Positions 41,193 through 52,700 of a stretch of 64,000 bases of DNA are shown here, piece after piece. The notes below the pieces were generated by a model, which had not been told where the DNA came from, searched no databases, and was given only the letters and a program-made list of their open reading frames with translations. The DNA is taken from contig JAEFAI010000010.1 of the NCBI GenBank assembly GCA_016291185.1, positions 1-64,000 of the forward strand, given 5' to 3'. The DNA comes from Bacteroidales bacterium (GTDB lineage Bacteria; Bacteroidota; Bacteroidia; Bacteroidales; UBA932). Both the position numbers and the translations under genes were made by a program. Numbering within the stretch: the first letter of the stretch is position 1; each line of letters begins with the position of its first letter.

Positions 41193-42596
41193 ATGAAGGA
41201 AATACTTCGTACCAAAGTGAAGGACCTGCTCCAGATGAAGGCAGGTCAGGAGGTGCTGGCCAAAGGTTGGGTCAGAACCAAGAGAGGGAATAAGGAAATC
41301 GCATTCATCGCGCTGAACGACGGATCGACCATCAAGAATGTCCAGATCGTCGTGGATAAGAATGCCGAGACGGAGCCGGTGCTTGCACAGATCAGCACGG
41401 GCGCCTGCATTTGCGTGCGCGGCAATCTCGTCGAGTCCGTGGGAAGCGGCCAGGCGGTTGAGATCAAAGCGGAGCAGATCGAGGTGTATGGCACCTGCGA
41501 TCCGATGCGCTATCCTCTCCAGAAGAAAGACACTTCCTTTGAGTATCTGCGCACGGTCGCACACATGCGCCCGCGGACCAATACCTTCGGAGCCATCTAC
41601 CGCCTGCGCAGCCAGATGGCCTTCGCCATCCACGAGTATTTCCACAGCAAGGGCTTTGTGTATCTGCACACGCCCCTGATCACCGAATCCGACTGCGAAG
41701 GCGCCGGCCAGATGTTCCAGGTCACGACGCTCGATCTCGAGAACGTGCCCCGCGACAAGAAGGGTCGTATCGATTACGGAAAAGACTTCTTCGGCAAGCA
41801 GACCAGCCTGACCGTCAGCGGTCAGCTCGAAGGCGAGCTCGGCGCCACCGCACTCGGTGAGATCTACACCTTCGGCCCCACCTTCCGTGCCGAGAACTCC
41901 AACACCCCGCGCCACCTCGCGGAGTTCTGGATGATCGAGCCAGAGATGGCGTTCTACGACATCAAGGACAACATGGACCTGGCCGAGGACTTCATCAAGC
42001 ACCTCGTCTCCTACGCGCTTGAAAACTGCATGGACGATATCCAGTTCCTGAACGACCGCTACGATCCCGAGCTGATCGAGCGCCTGCGCAGCGTCATCGG
42101 CACGGAGTTCGTGCGCCTCGAGTACACCGAGGGCATCCGCATCCTCGAAGAGGCCGTCAAGAACGGTGTCCAGTTCGAGTATCCGGTGGCCTGGGGCATC
42201 GACTTGCAGAGCGAGCACGAGCGCTACCTCGTGGAGAAGCATTTCGGCAAGCCGGTCATCCTGACGGGCTATCCCAAGGACATCAAGGCCTTCTACATGA
42301 AACAGAACGAGGACGGAAAGACCGTCCGCGCCATGGACGTCCTTTTCCCGAAGATCGGTGAGATCATCGGTGGTTCCGAGCGCGAAGCTGACCTCGGCAA
42401 GCTCGAGGCCCGCATTGACGAGCTTGGCATGAGCCGCAAGAACCTCGAGTGGTACATCGACACGCGCCGCTTCGGCAGCTGCCCGCACAGCGGCTTCGGC
42501 CTGGGCTTCGAGCGTCTGCTGCTCTTCATCACCGGCATGCAGAACATTCGCGACGTCATCCCGTTCCCGAGAACGCCAAAGAATGCGGAGTTTTAA
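41193..42596 (+). CDS. asnS: Asparaginyl-tRNA synthetase
   Basis: This class II synthetase charges tRNA-Asn. The 467-residue protein has an N-terminal OB-fold ([28 protein letters not shown] in part), then class II motif 2 in [28 protein letters not shown] and motif 3 in [29 protein letters not shown]. The motif 2 FRAE(N)SNTxRHLAEF pattern and FPRTP ending separate it from AspRS. It starts 15 nt after the exbD terminator and leads into udk and tonB. Confidence 0.97.
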   Translation: MKEILRTKVKDLLQMKAGQEVLAKGWVRTKRGNKEIAFIALNDGSTIKNVQIVVDKNAETEPVLAQISTGACICVRGNLVESVGSGQAVEIKAEQIEVYGTCDPMRYPLQKKDTSFEYLRTVAHMRPRTNTFGAIYRLRSQMAFAIHEYFHSKGFVYLHTPLITESDCEGAGQMFQVTTLDLENVPRDKKGRIDYGKDFFGKQTSLTVSGQLEGELGATALGEIYTFGPTFRAENSNTPRHLAEFWMIEPEMAFYDIKDNMDLAEDFIKHLVSYALENCMDDIQFLNDRYDPELIERLRSVIGTEFVRLEYTEGIRILEEAVKNGVQFEYPVAWGIDLQSEHERYLVEKHFGKPVILTGYPKDIKAFYMKQNEDGKTVRAMDVLFPKIGEIIGGSEREADLGKLEARIDELGMSRKNLEWYIDTRRFGSCPHSGFGLGFERLLLFITGMQNIRDVIPFPRTPKNAEF

Positions 42597-42608
42597 CCTT
42601 TATTCATT

Positions 42609-43229
42609 ATGCTAGTCATCGGCATCGCCGGCGGCTCAGGCTCCGGCAAAACCACGGTTGTCAAGGCCATCACGGACAAGCTCCAGGGCAAACGTGTGGT
42701 AGTGATCCCCCAGGATTCCTACTACAAGGATTCCAGCGACCTCTCCGACGAGGAGAAGCGCGTCCACAACTTTGACCATCCGGACGCGATCGAATGGGAC
42801 CTGCTGTGCAGCCAGCTGTGTGATCTCAAGCACGGTAAGGCCATCCAGCAGCCCGTCTATTCCTTCATTTCCTGTACCCGCTCCAAGACCGAGACCAAGC
42901 TCGTGGAGCCGGCCGACGTGATCATCATCGAGGGCATCCTCATCTTCACGTGCAAGGAGCTCCGCGAGCAGATGGACATCAAGATCTTCGTGGACGCCGA
43001 CGATGACGACCGACTGATGCGCGTCATGGCGCGCGACATCAGCGAGCGTGGGAAAGATGTGCATTGGGTCATCGAGCGTTACTCCCGCACCGTCAAGCCG
43101 ATGTACCTGCAGTTCATCGAGCCCAGCAAGCGCTACGCTGACATCATCATCCCGCAGGGCGGACACAACAAGGTGGCGATCGACGTGATCACCGCCACCG
43201 TCGAGAAATCCCTGGAGGAACACGCCTAA
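42609..43229 (+). CDS. udk: Uridine kinase
   Basis: The enzyme phosphorylates uridine and cytidine to UMP and CMP. The 206-residue protein has the P-loop GIAGGSGSGKTTVVKAI, the substrate segment PQDSYYKD and NFDHPDAIEWDLL, and a lid region with ARDISERGKDVHWVIERY. It lies between asnS (12 nt) and tonB (3 nt) on one transcript. Confidence 0.96.
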   Translation: MLVIGIAGGSGSGKTTVVKAITDKLQGKRVVVIPQDSYYKDSSDLSDEEKRVHNFDHPDAIEWDLLCSQLCDLKHGKAIQQPVYSFISCTRSKTETKLVEPADVIIIEGILIFTCKELREQMDIKIFVDADDDDRLMRVMARDISERGKDVHWVIERYSRTVKPMYLQFIEPSKRYADIIIPQGGHNKVAIDVITATVEKSLEEHA

Positions 43230-43232
43230 CAT

Positions 43233-43961
43233 ATGCGCCGGCTCTCCCAAGAAGAAAAGGCAGGCATTTACACCACCGTGATTGTTCACCTCGCGGTGGT
43301 GATTGTATTATTGGTCGCCGGTCTGGACTGGAGCATCCGGAAGGAAAACAGCTTCGTGCTGGATTTTTCCGCTCTGGAGGAGAAGGAGCGCCTGCAGGAA
43401 GAGATCGAGCGGCTGGAGCAGGAAGCGGCCTTCAAGGAGAGTATAGCACAAATGCTGGAGCAGGAGTTGCAATCAACGCCCGTTCGCGGCATCGCGGTCG
43501 ATCGCGGCGCGTTGAAGGACGACCGCGGCACCGATGCGGAGCAGCTCTATAAAGACGCACAGCGCCTTCAGGAGGAGCTCTCCAAGGGCTATTCAGTACC
43601 GGAGGAGGATGTGGCCGATCCGGGCCCGGTAATCCCCGAGAAGAAAGAACAGAAAAAGCAGGAACAGAGTACGTATAGCGGCCCGTCCGTCGTATCTTAC
43701 TTCTTAGAAGGACGCAAGGCCAGCCACCTGCCAATCCCGGCTTACCGCTGTCTTGGTGCCGGGCAGGTTACGGTGCTCATCACCGTCAATCCTGGCGGAA
43801 CCGTCATCGATGCGAAAGTCGATGATGCCGTATCTTCAAAGGACGGATGTCTGCGCAATTTCGCCGTACGCGCCGCCCGTCTCTCCAAGTTCTCCGCCCA
43901 GGCGGACGCCCCCGCCAAGCAGCAAGGCAACATCGTTTACGAATTCGTCGCACAGTATTAA
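43233..43961 (+). CDS. TonB-type energy transducer
   Basis: A 242-residue protein with one N-terminal transmembrane helix (about residues 12-30), a charged coiled-coil (about 45-75, ERLQEEIERLEQEAAFK) and a C-terminal TonB domain (about 155-242: PAYRCLGAGQVTVLITVNPGGTVIDAKV). There is no classical proline-rich spacer. It should couple the ExbB/ExbD motor about 2 kb upstream to outer-membrane receptors. A G/C-rich inverted repeat followed by ATTATTTTT (43964-44000) may be its terminator. Confidence 0.88.
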   Translation: MRRLSQEEKAGIYTTVIVHLAVVIVLLVAGLDWSIRKENSFVLDFSALEEKERLQEEIERLEQEAAFKESIAQMLEQELQSTPVRGIAVDRGALKDDRGTDAEQLYKDAQRLQEELSKGYSVPEEDVADPGPVIPEKKEQKKQEQSTYSGPSVVSYFLEGRKASHLPIPAYRCLGAGQVTVLITVNPGGTVIDAKVDDAVSSKDGCLRNFAVRAARLSKFSAQADAPAKQQGNIVYEFVAQY

Positions 43962-44119
43962 TCGCCGGTCCCCCCTCGCGGGCGGCCGGAAATTATTTTT
44001 CGTGCAGTTGCTCGAAAAACCAATTTCCGCTCCGCCCTCCACAACGCCTACGCACGACCAGCGAAAGACCCCACCGACTGCCGCAACACCGCATAACAAA
44101 AATGTTTCCGCCCGGCAAT

Positions 44120-44168
44120 CGGAGCGAAGCGACCGAGGGGGTGCCGGGGGATTCTTCCCCCGTCATAG
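44120..44168. repeat. Intergenic palindromic element, copy 2 (copy 1 at 1894)
   Basis: It shares with 1894-1943 the ordered blocks CGGAGC, GCGAC, AGGGGGT, CCGGG, GGA, a C-run and GTCATAG with nearly equal spacing. Confidence 0.75.
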
Positions 44169-44177
44169 CGGAAGCGA

Positions 44178-44232
44178 TGTGTCTCCTTTTTTGGCAGAGC
44201 AAAAAAAAAGGGGACACTCCTGGTGTGTCCCC
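44178..44232. other. Three-segment hairpin array with alternative pairings
   Basis: GTGTCTCCTTTTTT (from 44179) can pair with AAAAAAGGGGACAC (44204-44217, one G-T pair); GGGGACAC (44210-44217) can instead pair with GTGTCCCC (44225-44232). On the minus strand the second hairpin is followed by a nine-base T-run and so looks like a terminator, but no minus-strand gene ends there. Confidence 0.6.
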
Positions 44233-44351
44233 CGAAAAACCAATTATTAACCGTTAGTATCCAGGATATTGTTTAAGGATAGGATTGCCTTTTGATCTTG
44301 ATTCAAAGGTAGCAATGGACGGGGAAAATAATGTTGCATATTGTCCCAAAT

Positions 44352-44395
44352 AAGTGTATTTTTGTAAAAGTGACCTCAGAAAGTGTATTTTTGTA
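44352..44395 (+). promoter_or_regulatory. Two direct repeats with TATTTTTG -7 elements before the AraC-type regulator
   Basis: AAGTGTATTTTTGTA occurs at 44352-44366 and again at 44381-44395, 29 nt apart, each with an exact TAnnTTTG match (44357-44364 and 44386-44393). The second box ends 17 nt before the ATG at 44411. Confidence 0.6.
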
Positions 44396-44410
44396 CGAAA
44401 TTATGTCCAA

Positions 44411-47248
44411 ATGAAGCGATTTTTACGCCTATTCGGGATGATTGGCCTGATTTACCTGGCTGAGCCTGCCTTCGCACAACCGCCACACACGTTTACCCGC
44501 TACGGGCGGGAAAACGGTTTCAGCGGCACCACGGTCGAAGACATGGCGCAGGACAGCCACGGGCAGTTGTGGCTCGCCACCTGGGGCGGGCTTTATTCCT
44601 TCGACGGTCGGACATTCCAGAACTACCGAACGGACAACCCTGAGGATCGCAACAACCCCCGCAGCAATCATTTCGTCAACGTCGAGGCCCTCTCCAACGA
44701 CGAGATTCTGGCCTTGTCCTATGATAACCGCCTCTACCGTCTCAATCCCCAGAAGCGCGTCCTGGACCCGGTGGACCGCAAGGGGGAGGGCATCCAGGCG
44801 ATGTTTCGGCCGGAAGGGGACGAATTGTACTTTCTGACATCGGACAACGAGGTGCTTGACGCCTCTTTCTCCCATTTCTGCCGGGTCCGCGAGGATGCGA
44901 CGGTCCAGGCCATTATCTCCTATCAGGATTTCGACACCTGGATACTGACCGACAAGGGGATTTACCGCAACCGCCTGATGACGACGGACACGCCCGCCTT
45001 TTGCGCCGAGATGACGGACAACGCCCTGTATATCGGCTCGGCAGGCGGAGAGCTGATGCGCTTCCAGGAAGGGCAGCTCAGCACGCTTCCGACCCGCCTG
45101 CGCGGCAACATCACCTTTATCACCCGCGTACCGGACCGCTCGGAGCTGCTTCTCGGCTCGGACCGGCGCGGCATCGTAGCACTGGACCTGAACAACGGGA
45201 TACAATACATCGTCGTCCAGGAGGATACGGACGGAGAAAGTCGCAACTATTCCTGCGACAAGGACTTTAGCGGCATTCTCTGGGTTTTCCCCGAGCAGGG
45301 GAGCCTGTCCTGGTACAACAAGGACAACCGGAAACTTTACCCCTCCCTGGGTGCAGAACCCCGGCAGGGCTGGAATTCAGAAACGGGCATCACCTCGTTC
45401 CTGGTCGACCGGCAGGGCAACCTCTGGCTCGGATCGAACTGGGGCGGGCTGGAGCGCATTGTCTTCCATCGGGACCATTTCAACCTCCACTCCATCGACG
45501 GGAGCGGGCAGGTGGCGCAGGAGAACAGCGTCCGCGCCCTGCTGCAGGACGAGAGCGGCCGGATCTTCGCCGCCACGCGGGACGGTCGCATGCACGTGCT
45601 GGACGCTACTTTGCGCGAGCGCGCATCCTGGCGTCTGGAACGCCCGGCCTATTCCCTCACGCGCACGCACGACGGCAAGCTCTGGGCGGGCACCCGCGGC
45701 GCCGGCCTGCTGGAAATGAGCCTGCAGGACGACGAGCAGATGCGCTACAACGTGGTTCGCTACCCAAAGGACGATCTCTTCTACGGCCCTAACAGCAATG
45801 ATATCTTCTCCCTGCTCGAAGACAGCTCCCACCGCCTGTGGATCGGTACCTTCGACGACGGCATCGCCTACGTGGACCTGGACAAGACGGAGCGGATGTT
45901 CATCAGCAAGCGCAACCGGCTCAGTTTCCCGACCGACCGGCGCAACCGCATGCGCTGCCTCGCGCTCAGTCCGGACGGCCGGCTTTACGCCGGCGGCCAG
46001 ATGGGCCTCTTCGTCTGCGACCACCCCTTCGGCGAACCGGAGAACATGCATTTCGAGCGCTTCCCGGAGATCGTCGATTACGACATCCAGCATATCCTCT
46101 TCACCAAGGAGGGCGACCTGTACGTCTGCTCCTACGGAGCCGGTCTGCTTAAAATGGATAGCGGCGAGCCCGACAGCAACTTCCGCACCTGGACCGCGAA
46201 CGACGGACTGCTCTCCAATTATGTCCTCTCCGCCATCGAAGACGACGCGGGCAACCTCTGGATCGCCACGCAGGCCGGCCTCAACCGCTTGAATCCGCAG
46301 ACCGGCAGCCTCATCGGCTTCCCTTACGAGCGACTCGGACACGCCTTCCGTTTCAACGAAGGCACCCCCACTCGTCTGCAGGACGGCAGTATCTGCTTTA
46401 ACACTTCGGCCGGCATCCTCTATTTCGACCCCACGGAAATTCTGAACGACGACTACGTCCCGGAACTGCTCATCCAGAGTTTCTACGTCTCCGGCGTACG
46501 CCGCGACGTGGACGAGGCAACGCCCGTGCATATCCTTCCCAAAGACGGTATTCGCGTCCAGATGACGGCCGTAGACCTGACCGCCCCGGAGCAGATCCTT
46601 TATTCTTACAAGCTGGACGGCGTGGACAAGGATTGGGTCCCCCTGGGAAACCGGACCTCGTTGAGCATCGATCCCCTGCCCCCCGGCAGGTACACCCTGC
46701 ACATCCGTTCGACCAACGGTGGCGGCCTCGAGGTGGACAACGAGCGGAGATTTGTCATCATCGTTCGGCGCAACCTCGTAAAAACCGGCTGGTTCGCTAT
46801 CTTTACCCTGTTGCTTGTCGGGCTCATCGTCTTCCTGCTCACGCGCCGTTGGAGGAGCCAGGTTTCCGAGTTGTCCGGCGAGGCCGAAAATCCCGCCCTG
46901 CGTGGCCTGCACGGGGAGGACCGCCGCTTTGTAGAGACTTTCACGGAGTATCTGGAGGCTCACCTGGATGACGGCAATCTCGACGTACCGCAGATGTGCG
47001 AAGGCCTGGGCGTCAGCCGCTCCGTGCTATTCGGCCGCTGCCGCACCCTGCTGGGGACGACACCGGCCACCTTCCTGCGCCGCTTGCGGCTTGAACGCGC
47101 GCAGGCGCTCATCCGCGAAGGCGGGCGGTCGATGACCGATATCTCTTATGCCGTGGGCATCAACGATCCCCACTATTTCAGCAAGATCTTCAAAAAGGAA
47201 TTCGGCATGACGCCGAGCGCGTTCAAGCAGCAGACACCCGATCAATAA
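44411..47248 (+). CDS. Membrane-bound propeller-sensor AraC-type regulator without histidine kinase
   Basis: A 945-residue hybrid regulator. A signal peptide ([22 protein letters not shown]) is followed by a periplasmic sensor of Reg_prop repeats (about residues 25-690; repeated QD-G-LWLAT/WLGS patterns such as [14 protein letters not shown] and [19 protein letters not shown]), a Y_Y_Y domain (about 700-780: [18 protein letters not shown]), one transmembrane helix (about 793-815) and directly an AraC HTH domain (about 850-940: [27 protein letters not shown]). Canonical hybrid two-component regulators have HisKA, HATPase and receiver domains between; none is present here. It probably senses a glycan in the periplasm and controls the adjacent convergent GH95 region. 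Confidence 0.9.
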   Translation: MKRFLRLFGMIGLIYLAEPAFAQPPHTFTRYGRENGFSGTTVEDMAQDSHGQLWLATWGGLYSFDGRTFQNYRTDNPEDRNNPRSNHFVNVEALSNDEILALSYDNRLYRLNPQKRVLDPVDRKGEGIQAMFRPEGDELYFLTSDNEVLDASFSHFCRVREDATVQAIISYQDFDTWILTDKGIYRNRLMTTDTPAFCAEMTDNALYIGSAGGELMRFQEGQLSTLPTRLRGNITFITRVPDRSELLLGSDRRGIVALDLNNGIQYIVVQEDTDGESRNYSCDKDFSGILWVFPEQGSLSWYNKDNRKLYPSLGAEPRQGWNSETGITSFLVDRQGNLWLGSNWGGLERIVFHRDHFNLHSIDGSGQVAQENSVRALLQDESGRIFAATRDGRMHVLDATLRERASWRLERPAYSLTRTHDGKLWAGTRGAGLLEMSLQDDEQMRYNVVRYPKDDLFYGPNSNDIFSLLEDSSHRLWIGTFDDGIAYVDLDKTERMFISKRNRLSFPTDRRNRMRCLALSPDGRLYAGGQMGLFVCDHPFGEPENMHFERFPEIVDYDIQHILFTKEGDLYVCSYGAGLLKMDSGEPDSNFRTWTANDGLLSNYVLSAIEDDAGNLWIATQAGLNRLNPQTGSLIGFPYERLGHAFRFNEGTPTRLQDGSICFNTSAGILYFDPTEILNDDYVPELLIQSFYVSGVRRDVDEATPVHILPKDGIRVQMTAVDLTAPEQILYSYKLDGVDKDWVPLGNRTSLSIDPLPPGRYTLHIRSTNGGGLEVDNERRFVIIVRRNLVKTGWFAIFTLLLVGLIVFLLTRRWRSQVSELSGEAENPALRGLHGEDRRFVETFTEYLEAHLDDGNLDVPQMCEGLGVSRSVLFGRCRTLLGTTPATFLRRLRLERAQALIREGGRSMTDISYAVGINDPHYFSKIFKKEFGMTPSAFKQQTPDQ

Positions 47249-49698
47249 GCCGCGCGCAGGGTGATCACTTGCCCCGGCTCGGTCGCGATGTCGTAGAGCT
47301 GCGCCTGCGGCGCGATGAAGCCGCGCATCGGCGCACGCTCGCTGATCATCGGGCGGGCGATCTCCTGAACCGCAAAAAGCGGGTTGGGATTAGCGCCCTC
47401 GGCTTCACGCAGGGGGACATCGGAGGTCAGCGCGTCGTACGAGCGCACGCGAAGATTGCCGCCGATCGTGGAGCGCAAGCGCGCTTCGACGATGTGGCCA
47501 TCTTTCCATTCCAGATGTTCCAGCACGAAGCCGCCGCGGGCACGGAGACCCTCCACGCAGCCGTCCGGCAGCGCGTCCGGCAGGGCCGGAAGCAGGTGGA
47601 CGGCCTCGTCGTGGCTCTGCAGGAAGAGTTCTGCGATGCCGGCAGTACAGCCAAAGTTACCGTCGATCTGGAACGGCGGATGAGAATCGAACAGGTTGGG
47701 ATACGTGCCGCCCGTCTGCCAGCGCCGGCTCGGATCCACCAGGGTCAGCTGGTCCGTGATGAGCTTGAAGGCGTGGTTGCCGTCCAGCATACGCGCCCAG
47801 AGGCAGACCTTCCAGCCCATCGACCAGCCCGTGGAAGGGTCGCCACGCTGGATCAACGTGTTACGCACGCCCTCCGTAAGCACCGGTGTGCGGTAAGGGG
47901 AAATCTGGTAGCCGGGATAGAAGCCCCACAGGTGCGAGACGTGGCGGTGGTTGTCGGTCGGGCTGTCCCAGTCCTCGAACCACTCCTGCAGCTGGCCGTA
48001 CTGGCCGATCTGCATCGGCGGCAGGCGGCGGCGCATCGTCGCGAGCGTGTCGCAGAAAGCCACATCGCAGCCGAGGATGCCGGCCGCGCGCTCGGTATTG
48101 GAGAAGAGGTCCGTCACGAGCTGGTTGTCCATCGTGATGCCCGCGAACATATTGGTCTTCAGATGCGCCGGACGGTTCTCCGGCGAGTCGGAGGGCGTCA
48201 CCACGAGGTAGCCCGTGTTCGGATCTTCCACCAGGAAGTCCACGAAGAACTCGGCCGCGCCCTTCATCAGCGGGTACACCTCAGCCAGATAGGCGTTGTC
48301 TCCGCTGTACAGGTAGCGGTCCCAGAGGTGCTGGCACAGCCAGGCGGCGCCACTCGGCCAGAGGCCGCAGTAGGCGTAGTCCAGCGCGCCCGTGACGCGC
48401 CAGAGGTCGGAGTTGTGGTGTACCACCCAGCCCCGGCAGCCGTACATGTTGCGGGCGGTGTTGGCACCCGTCACCGCCAGCTCGCGGATCATCCGCAGCA
48501 GCGGCTCGTGCAGCTCCGGCAGGTTGGTCAGCTCCGCCGGCCAGTAGTTCATCTCCGTATTGATGTTGGTCGTATAATTGGCGCACCAGGGGGCCATCAG
48601 GCTGGCATTCCAGATGCCCTGCAGGTTGGCCGCCTGTGTGCCCGGCTGCGAGCAGCTGATCAGCAGGTAGCGGCCGAACTGGAAGTAGAGCGAGACCAGC
48701 TGGGCATCACGCGTCTGCGCGAAATTGCGAATGCGTTCGTTGATCGGGGCGTCCGGCACGCCGGAGGGCGCGAAGGCAAGCTTCACGCGGCCGAACTGCT
48801 TCTGGTAGGCGGCCACGTGTGCGGCGAGCGCCTGGGCGTACTTTTTCGAAGCATTTTTCAGGCTCGCGGCGTTGCGGGCGTACGGATCGGCGTTCACCGT
48901 CCGGTAGTCCACGAAATTGGTAGCCATCGCGATGTGCAGCAGCAGCTCTGTGGCGCCGTCTACGCGCAGCGTGGAGTCCGTCGCGCTCAGCTTGCCGCCC
49001 CGGGTCGTCGCTTTGAGGTCGTTAACATAGTGAATGGCACCCGGAATGCCGCCTTTCTCAGCCCCCTGCCCCTCCAGGCGGAGCTGGTTCTTTGCGGGCA
49101 CGCTCAAGTGCGTGTCCTTCATCGGCGTGGTGAAGCTGAGCTCACAGCTGAGCGCCTTCGGCTGCGACGCCGTCAGGCGGACGATGACGAGATTATCGAC
49201 AAAAGAAGAGAAAACCTGCTCGACATACTCCACGCCGTCCACCTTGTAGCGGGTAGTCACCACGGCGCGGTCCAGGTCGAGTTCGCGATGGTAATCCGTC
49301 ACCGCCCCGCTACGCGCCGGGAACGCGATTTTCACGGAACCGGCGGTCTGGTAGGACATTTCTTCGCCCACGGGCGAGAGGAAGTTCGCCTCGGCAAGGT
49401 CCTGGGCCTGTTCATACGCCCCGGCAAAAATCAGGTCACGGACCTTCTGCAGGTTCTTCAGGCCGTTCGGGTTCCAGTTTTCGTACGGGCCGCCCGTCGA
49501 GATAGTCTCTTCGTTGAGCTGAATCTCCTCCGTGTCCGTGCCGCCGAACACCATGGCGCCAATGCGGCCGTTGCCGACCGGCAACGCTTCCTCCCAGTAG
49601 GAGGCCGGCTTGTCGAACCAGAAGACGTTGGAGGATGTCTGGGCCGACACCGACACGGCGGCGAGCAGGCCCAGCAGCAGGGTGGTTAATTGTTTCAT
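47242..49698 (-). CDS. Glycoside hydrolase family 95 (alpha-L-fucosidase type), exported
   Basis: An 818-residue inverting glycosidase with a signal peptide ([20 protein letters not shown]). The N-terminal beta domain has [19 protein letters not shown]. The (alpha/alpha)6 barrel has [13 protein letters not shown], the Asn-rich [25 protein letters not shown] with the probable general-acid Glu, and [20 protein letters not shown] with the Asp seen in family members. GH95 enzymes cleave alpha-1,2-L-fucosyl or, in some plant-glycan degraders, alpha-galactosyl residues, so the exact sugar is uncertain. It lies 4 nt behind the NtrY-like kinase gene and overlaps the end of the regulator gene by 7 nt. 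Confidence 0.93.
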   Translation of the reverse strand: MKQLTTLLLGLLAAVSVSAQTSSNVFWFDKPASYWEEALPVGNGRIGAMVFGGTDTEEIQLNEETISTGGPYENWNPNGLKNLQKVRDLIFAGAYEQAQDLAEANFLSPVGEEMSYQTAGSVKIAFPARSGAVTDYHRELDLDRAVVTTRYKVDGVEYVEQVFSSFVDNLVIVRLTASQPKALSCELSFTTPMKDTHLSVPAKNQLRLEGQGAEKGGIPGAIHYVNDLKATTRGGKLSATDSTLRVDGATELLLHIAMATNFVDYRTVNADPYARNAASLKNASKKYAQALAAHVAAYQKQFGRVKLAFAPSGVPDAPINERIRNFAQTRDAQLVSLYFQFGRYLLISCSQPGTQAANLQGIWNASLMAPWCANYTTNINTEMNYWPAELTNLPELHEPLLRMIRELAVTGANTARNMYGCRGWVVHHNSDLWRVTGALDYAYCGLWPSGAAWLCQHLWDRYLYSGDNAYLAEVYPLMKGAAEFFVDFLVEDPNTGYLVVTPSDSPENRPAHLKTNMFAGITMDNQLVTDLFSNTERAAGILGCDVAFCDTLATMRRRLPPMQIGQYGQLQEWFEDWDSPTDNHRHVSHLWGFYPGYQISPYRTPVLTEGVRNTLIQRGDPSTGWSMGWKVCLWARMLDGNHAFKLITDQLTLVDPSRRWQTGGTYPNLFDSHPPFQIDGNFGCTAGIAELFLQSHDEAVHLLPALPDALPDGCVEGLRARGGFVLEHLEWKDGHIVEARLRSTIGGNLRVRSYDALTSDVPLREAEGANPNPLFAVQEIARPMISERAPMRGFIAPQAQLYDIATEPGQVITLRAAY

Positions 49699-49702
49699 GG
49701 GG

Positions 49703-52700
49703 TTATGCGGTTTTATCGTTATCAGGATAGCGGACGGTAAAGCAGGCACCGCCGAGGGTAAAGGACTTGGAGTAGGAAATGGTGGCGCCGCAGCGCTCCA
49801 GGATGCTCCGGCTGATGGCGAGCCCTAAGCCGGAACCACCGTTCTTGGTCGTGAAATTCGGAGTGAAGAGCTTTTCGACATGCTCGTCGGAGACGCCGGG
49901 ACCGTTGTCCTCCACGACGATATCCCAGAAACCGTCCGTAACGCTTTTGCGCAGCGACACCACGATGCGGCCGTCCGGCGCATCGCCGATGGCCTGCACG
50001 GCGTTGCCGAGCAGGTTGACGAACACGCGCGTGAGCTGCGGCTTCGGGCCACGGATCTTCACGTCCGACAGGCCCAGGTAGTCGAAGCTGATGTTCTCCT
50101 TATTGTCGAACATCGAGATCTCCTCGCGCAGCAACTTATCCAGGACGATGGTCGTCGGCTCCTCGGTATAGAGCTTGGCGAAGGTGGAGAATTCGTTGGC
50201 CGTATCGGTCAGGATATCAATATGGTCCAGAATCACCTGGCTCGCTTCCTCGAAGCGCGTCTGCCAGGCCGGATCGCCCTTTTCCTTGAGGCGGATGACC
50301 CGCTGGAGCTGAAGCTTCATCGGGGTCAGCGGGTTCTTGATCTCGTGCGCCACTTGGCGCGCCATGCCGCTCCACGCCTTGTCCCGCTCGGCCTGCGCCA
50401 GTTTGCGCGAGCTCTCGGACAGTTCGGAGACCATGCGGTTGTAGGCCTGGACGATGGAGGAAATCTCGTCGTCCCGGTCATAATGGATATATTCCAGGTT
50501 GTCCAGGTCGGCGCTGGCCATCTTGGAACTCATCTCGCTCAGCGGCTTGAACATACGGTCCACGATGCGCGCCACCATAAAGAGCGCCATCAGCAGGAAG
50601 AGCAGGAAGAGCGAAAGGATCGTCACCGAGTGCATGACCGCATCCTCCTCGAAGTCGTAGGTATCTTCGTTATACGGCGAACAGAGGATGGCCACCATCG
50701 AGCCGTCGGAGGCGAACAGCGGAGCGTACATACTGTAGAACTTCTGCATGCCGAGCCGCTCCTCCTGGATGTAGTGGCGGCGGTTGCGGTACATGATGTT
50801 ATAGTAGGCCGTCCCGTTCATCCGCTCCGTGACCATTAATTGTTCGAAGACCATCGGAGTCGTGGTCATCATCAGCACGCCGGAGGGCGTGTAGAGCGTG
50901 ATGTCGGAGCCGGTCTCCTTGCCCACGCGCTCCATCAGCACGCGCAGCGACTGCCAATTGATTTCGCTCACGTTTTCCGCATCCTGCAGGCCCGCGTCCA
51001 TCATGGCGACGATGGAACCGATCTTGTCGGACATCACCGTCTGGCGGTTGCTGTTGTTGCGCGAGTACACGAAGAGCACGCTCACGAGCGCCATCACCAG
51101 CAGGGTGAGCAGCAGCGAGGTAAGCAGGACGCCGGAGATCCGCGATTTGAAATAGGACTGCCGGAACACCTGCGGCTTGGGCCGGCGCAGCAGGGCCAGC
51201 GAAAGTGCCAGGAAGGCGATCAGGCCCACCAGGACGCCCGCCATGATGTAGGACAGGACCCCCACGCTGGCGCGTGAAATCACGACGGCTTCCCCTTCGC
51301 CCACCACGTACATGAAATGCGTGTAGCCTTCCGTCTGCAGGTGCCCGCTTTCGGAGGCGTACAGCAAGACATAGAGATCATCGTCCACGCGCGTCGGATA
51401 AGGGTAGTTACCCTTGTAAGCCTTGATGTCGCGCCCGGAATAACGGGCGTAGGAGTAGCCCGAAGGCAGGTTGACCTGGCCAGGCGTCGAGAAACCGAAA
51501 ATGCCGGCATAGCCGCGTCCGCCACGGCTCTCGCGCTGCTCCAGGCGCACCAGCACCCGTGACATCGTCCCCTCTTCGGAGAGATAGAAGAACACGCCGA
51601 CATAGTACGGGCGTCCATTCTCGTGCCGCGCATACAGGAAGCGGGAATTATCGGCAATGGCCACACCGTCCCGCAGCATCGAGCTGAACTCGGCCGCCGC
51701 ATCGCGGGTGTTGTTGTATTCGTTGAAGACCCGCGTCGAGACCAGGTAGTCCCGATCGATGCCGGAGAGATAATAATCCGAAATACGGCTCTGAATGGAC
51801 TGCTCCGTGCCCTCGAAATGCGAGAGCGCGGACAGGATCATGTCGTCTGCAATCTGCGCCTCGACCCGCCGCAGGCGGAGCTCCAGCGCAATATCCCGGT
51901 CGAAGGAAAGCCGGTTCGCCAACAGGCCCATCCGGTCCTGTTCCTTCTGGAAACCCAGCACGCCGGCCGTCACCACCAGGTAGGCCGCCACCAGCACCGC
52001 ATACACCACGCGGCCGGTCAGCGAGAAGGCGTCGAAAGAGCGGCCGTCCGGACGACACAGGGCGGGCGCCGCCAGCTGCAGAAGCAGCGGCACGCTGATC
52101 AGCATCGAGATGAAGGACAAATACACGATGATGCAGAACGGCGAGAGTTGTCCTAACTTATAGATCTCAAGCGAGAAGCCAGAGTTGAGCGCAATGCTGC
52201 GCAGGGCAGACTGGGAATAAATGATGACGCCGACCGCCAGGAGAACAACGGAGATCAGGACGGCTATCCGACGCGGGCGCGTATTCATCCAGGCCCAAAG
52301 CTTGCGCCGCACCATGTAGGCGCAGGCCGCGCACATCAGGATCGCGAGGTTGATGATAATCACGGCGCCCAGCGAATACAGCACGTCGCCGCCGGCATAG
52401 AGCATCGGCGAGAAGACCAGCACGCGACTGCCCGAGAAACGGCCCCAGAAATACAAGCCAGCGAGCAGGATCAGCGCACCGAGCGACACGCAGGCGAAAC
52501 GTCGCGGCGTGCGCTTGGCCGACAGGAACAGCAGGAAAGCCAGCAGAATGGCAGCTATCGAAATCCACAGCAGCGGAGTCGCATCCCGACCGGAAGCGCT
52601 CAGCGACTCCAGCAGGATCTTGAACTGCGGCCGCCCTTGCACCGAGACAACCGACCCGCCGCTGACCGACAGCGGCCGGATCGAGAAGCGCCGCTGCAAG

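Larger units (their letters stand above)
43962..44410. other. 449-nt intergenic stretch with repeats and a twin promoter; no gene seen
   Basis: From left to right: a possible tonB terminator (43964-44000), the second copy of the 50-nt palindromic element (44120-44168), a three-segment G/C and A/T hairpin array (44178-44233), and two direct repeats carrying TATTTTTG boxes before the regulator gene (44352-44395). Short open frames here have repeat-derived composition and no family signature. Confidence 0.8.

Noticed and set aside
43753..44257. Overlapping short frames after tonB
   Set aside because: They are shadows of tonB that run into the repeat-rich gap, with Pro/Thr/Ser-rich composition and no start signals.
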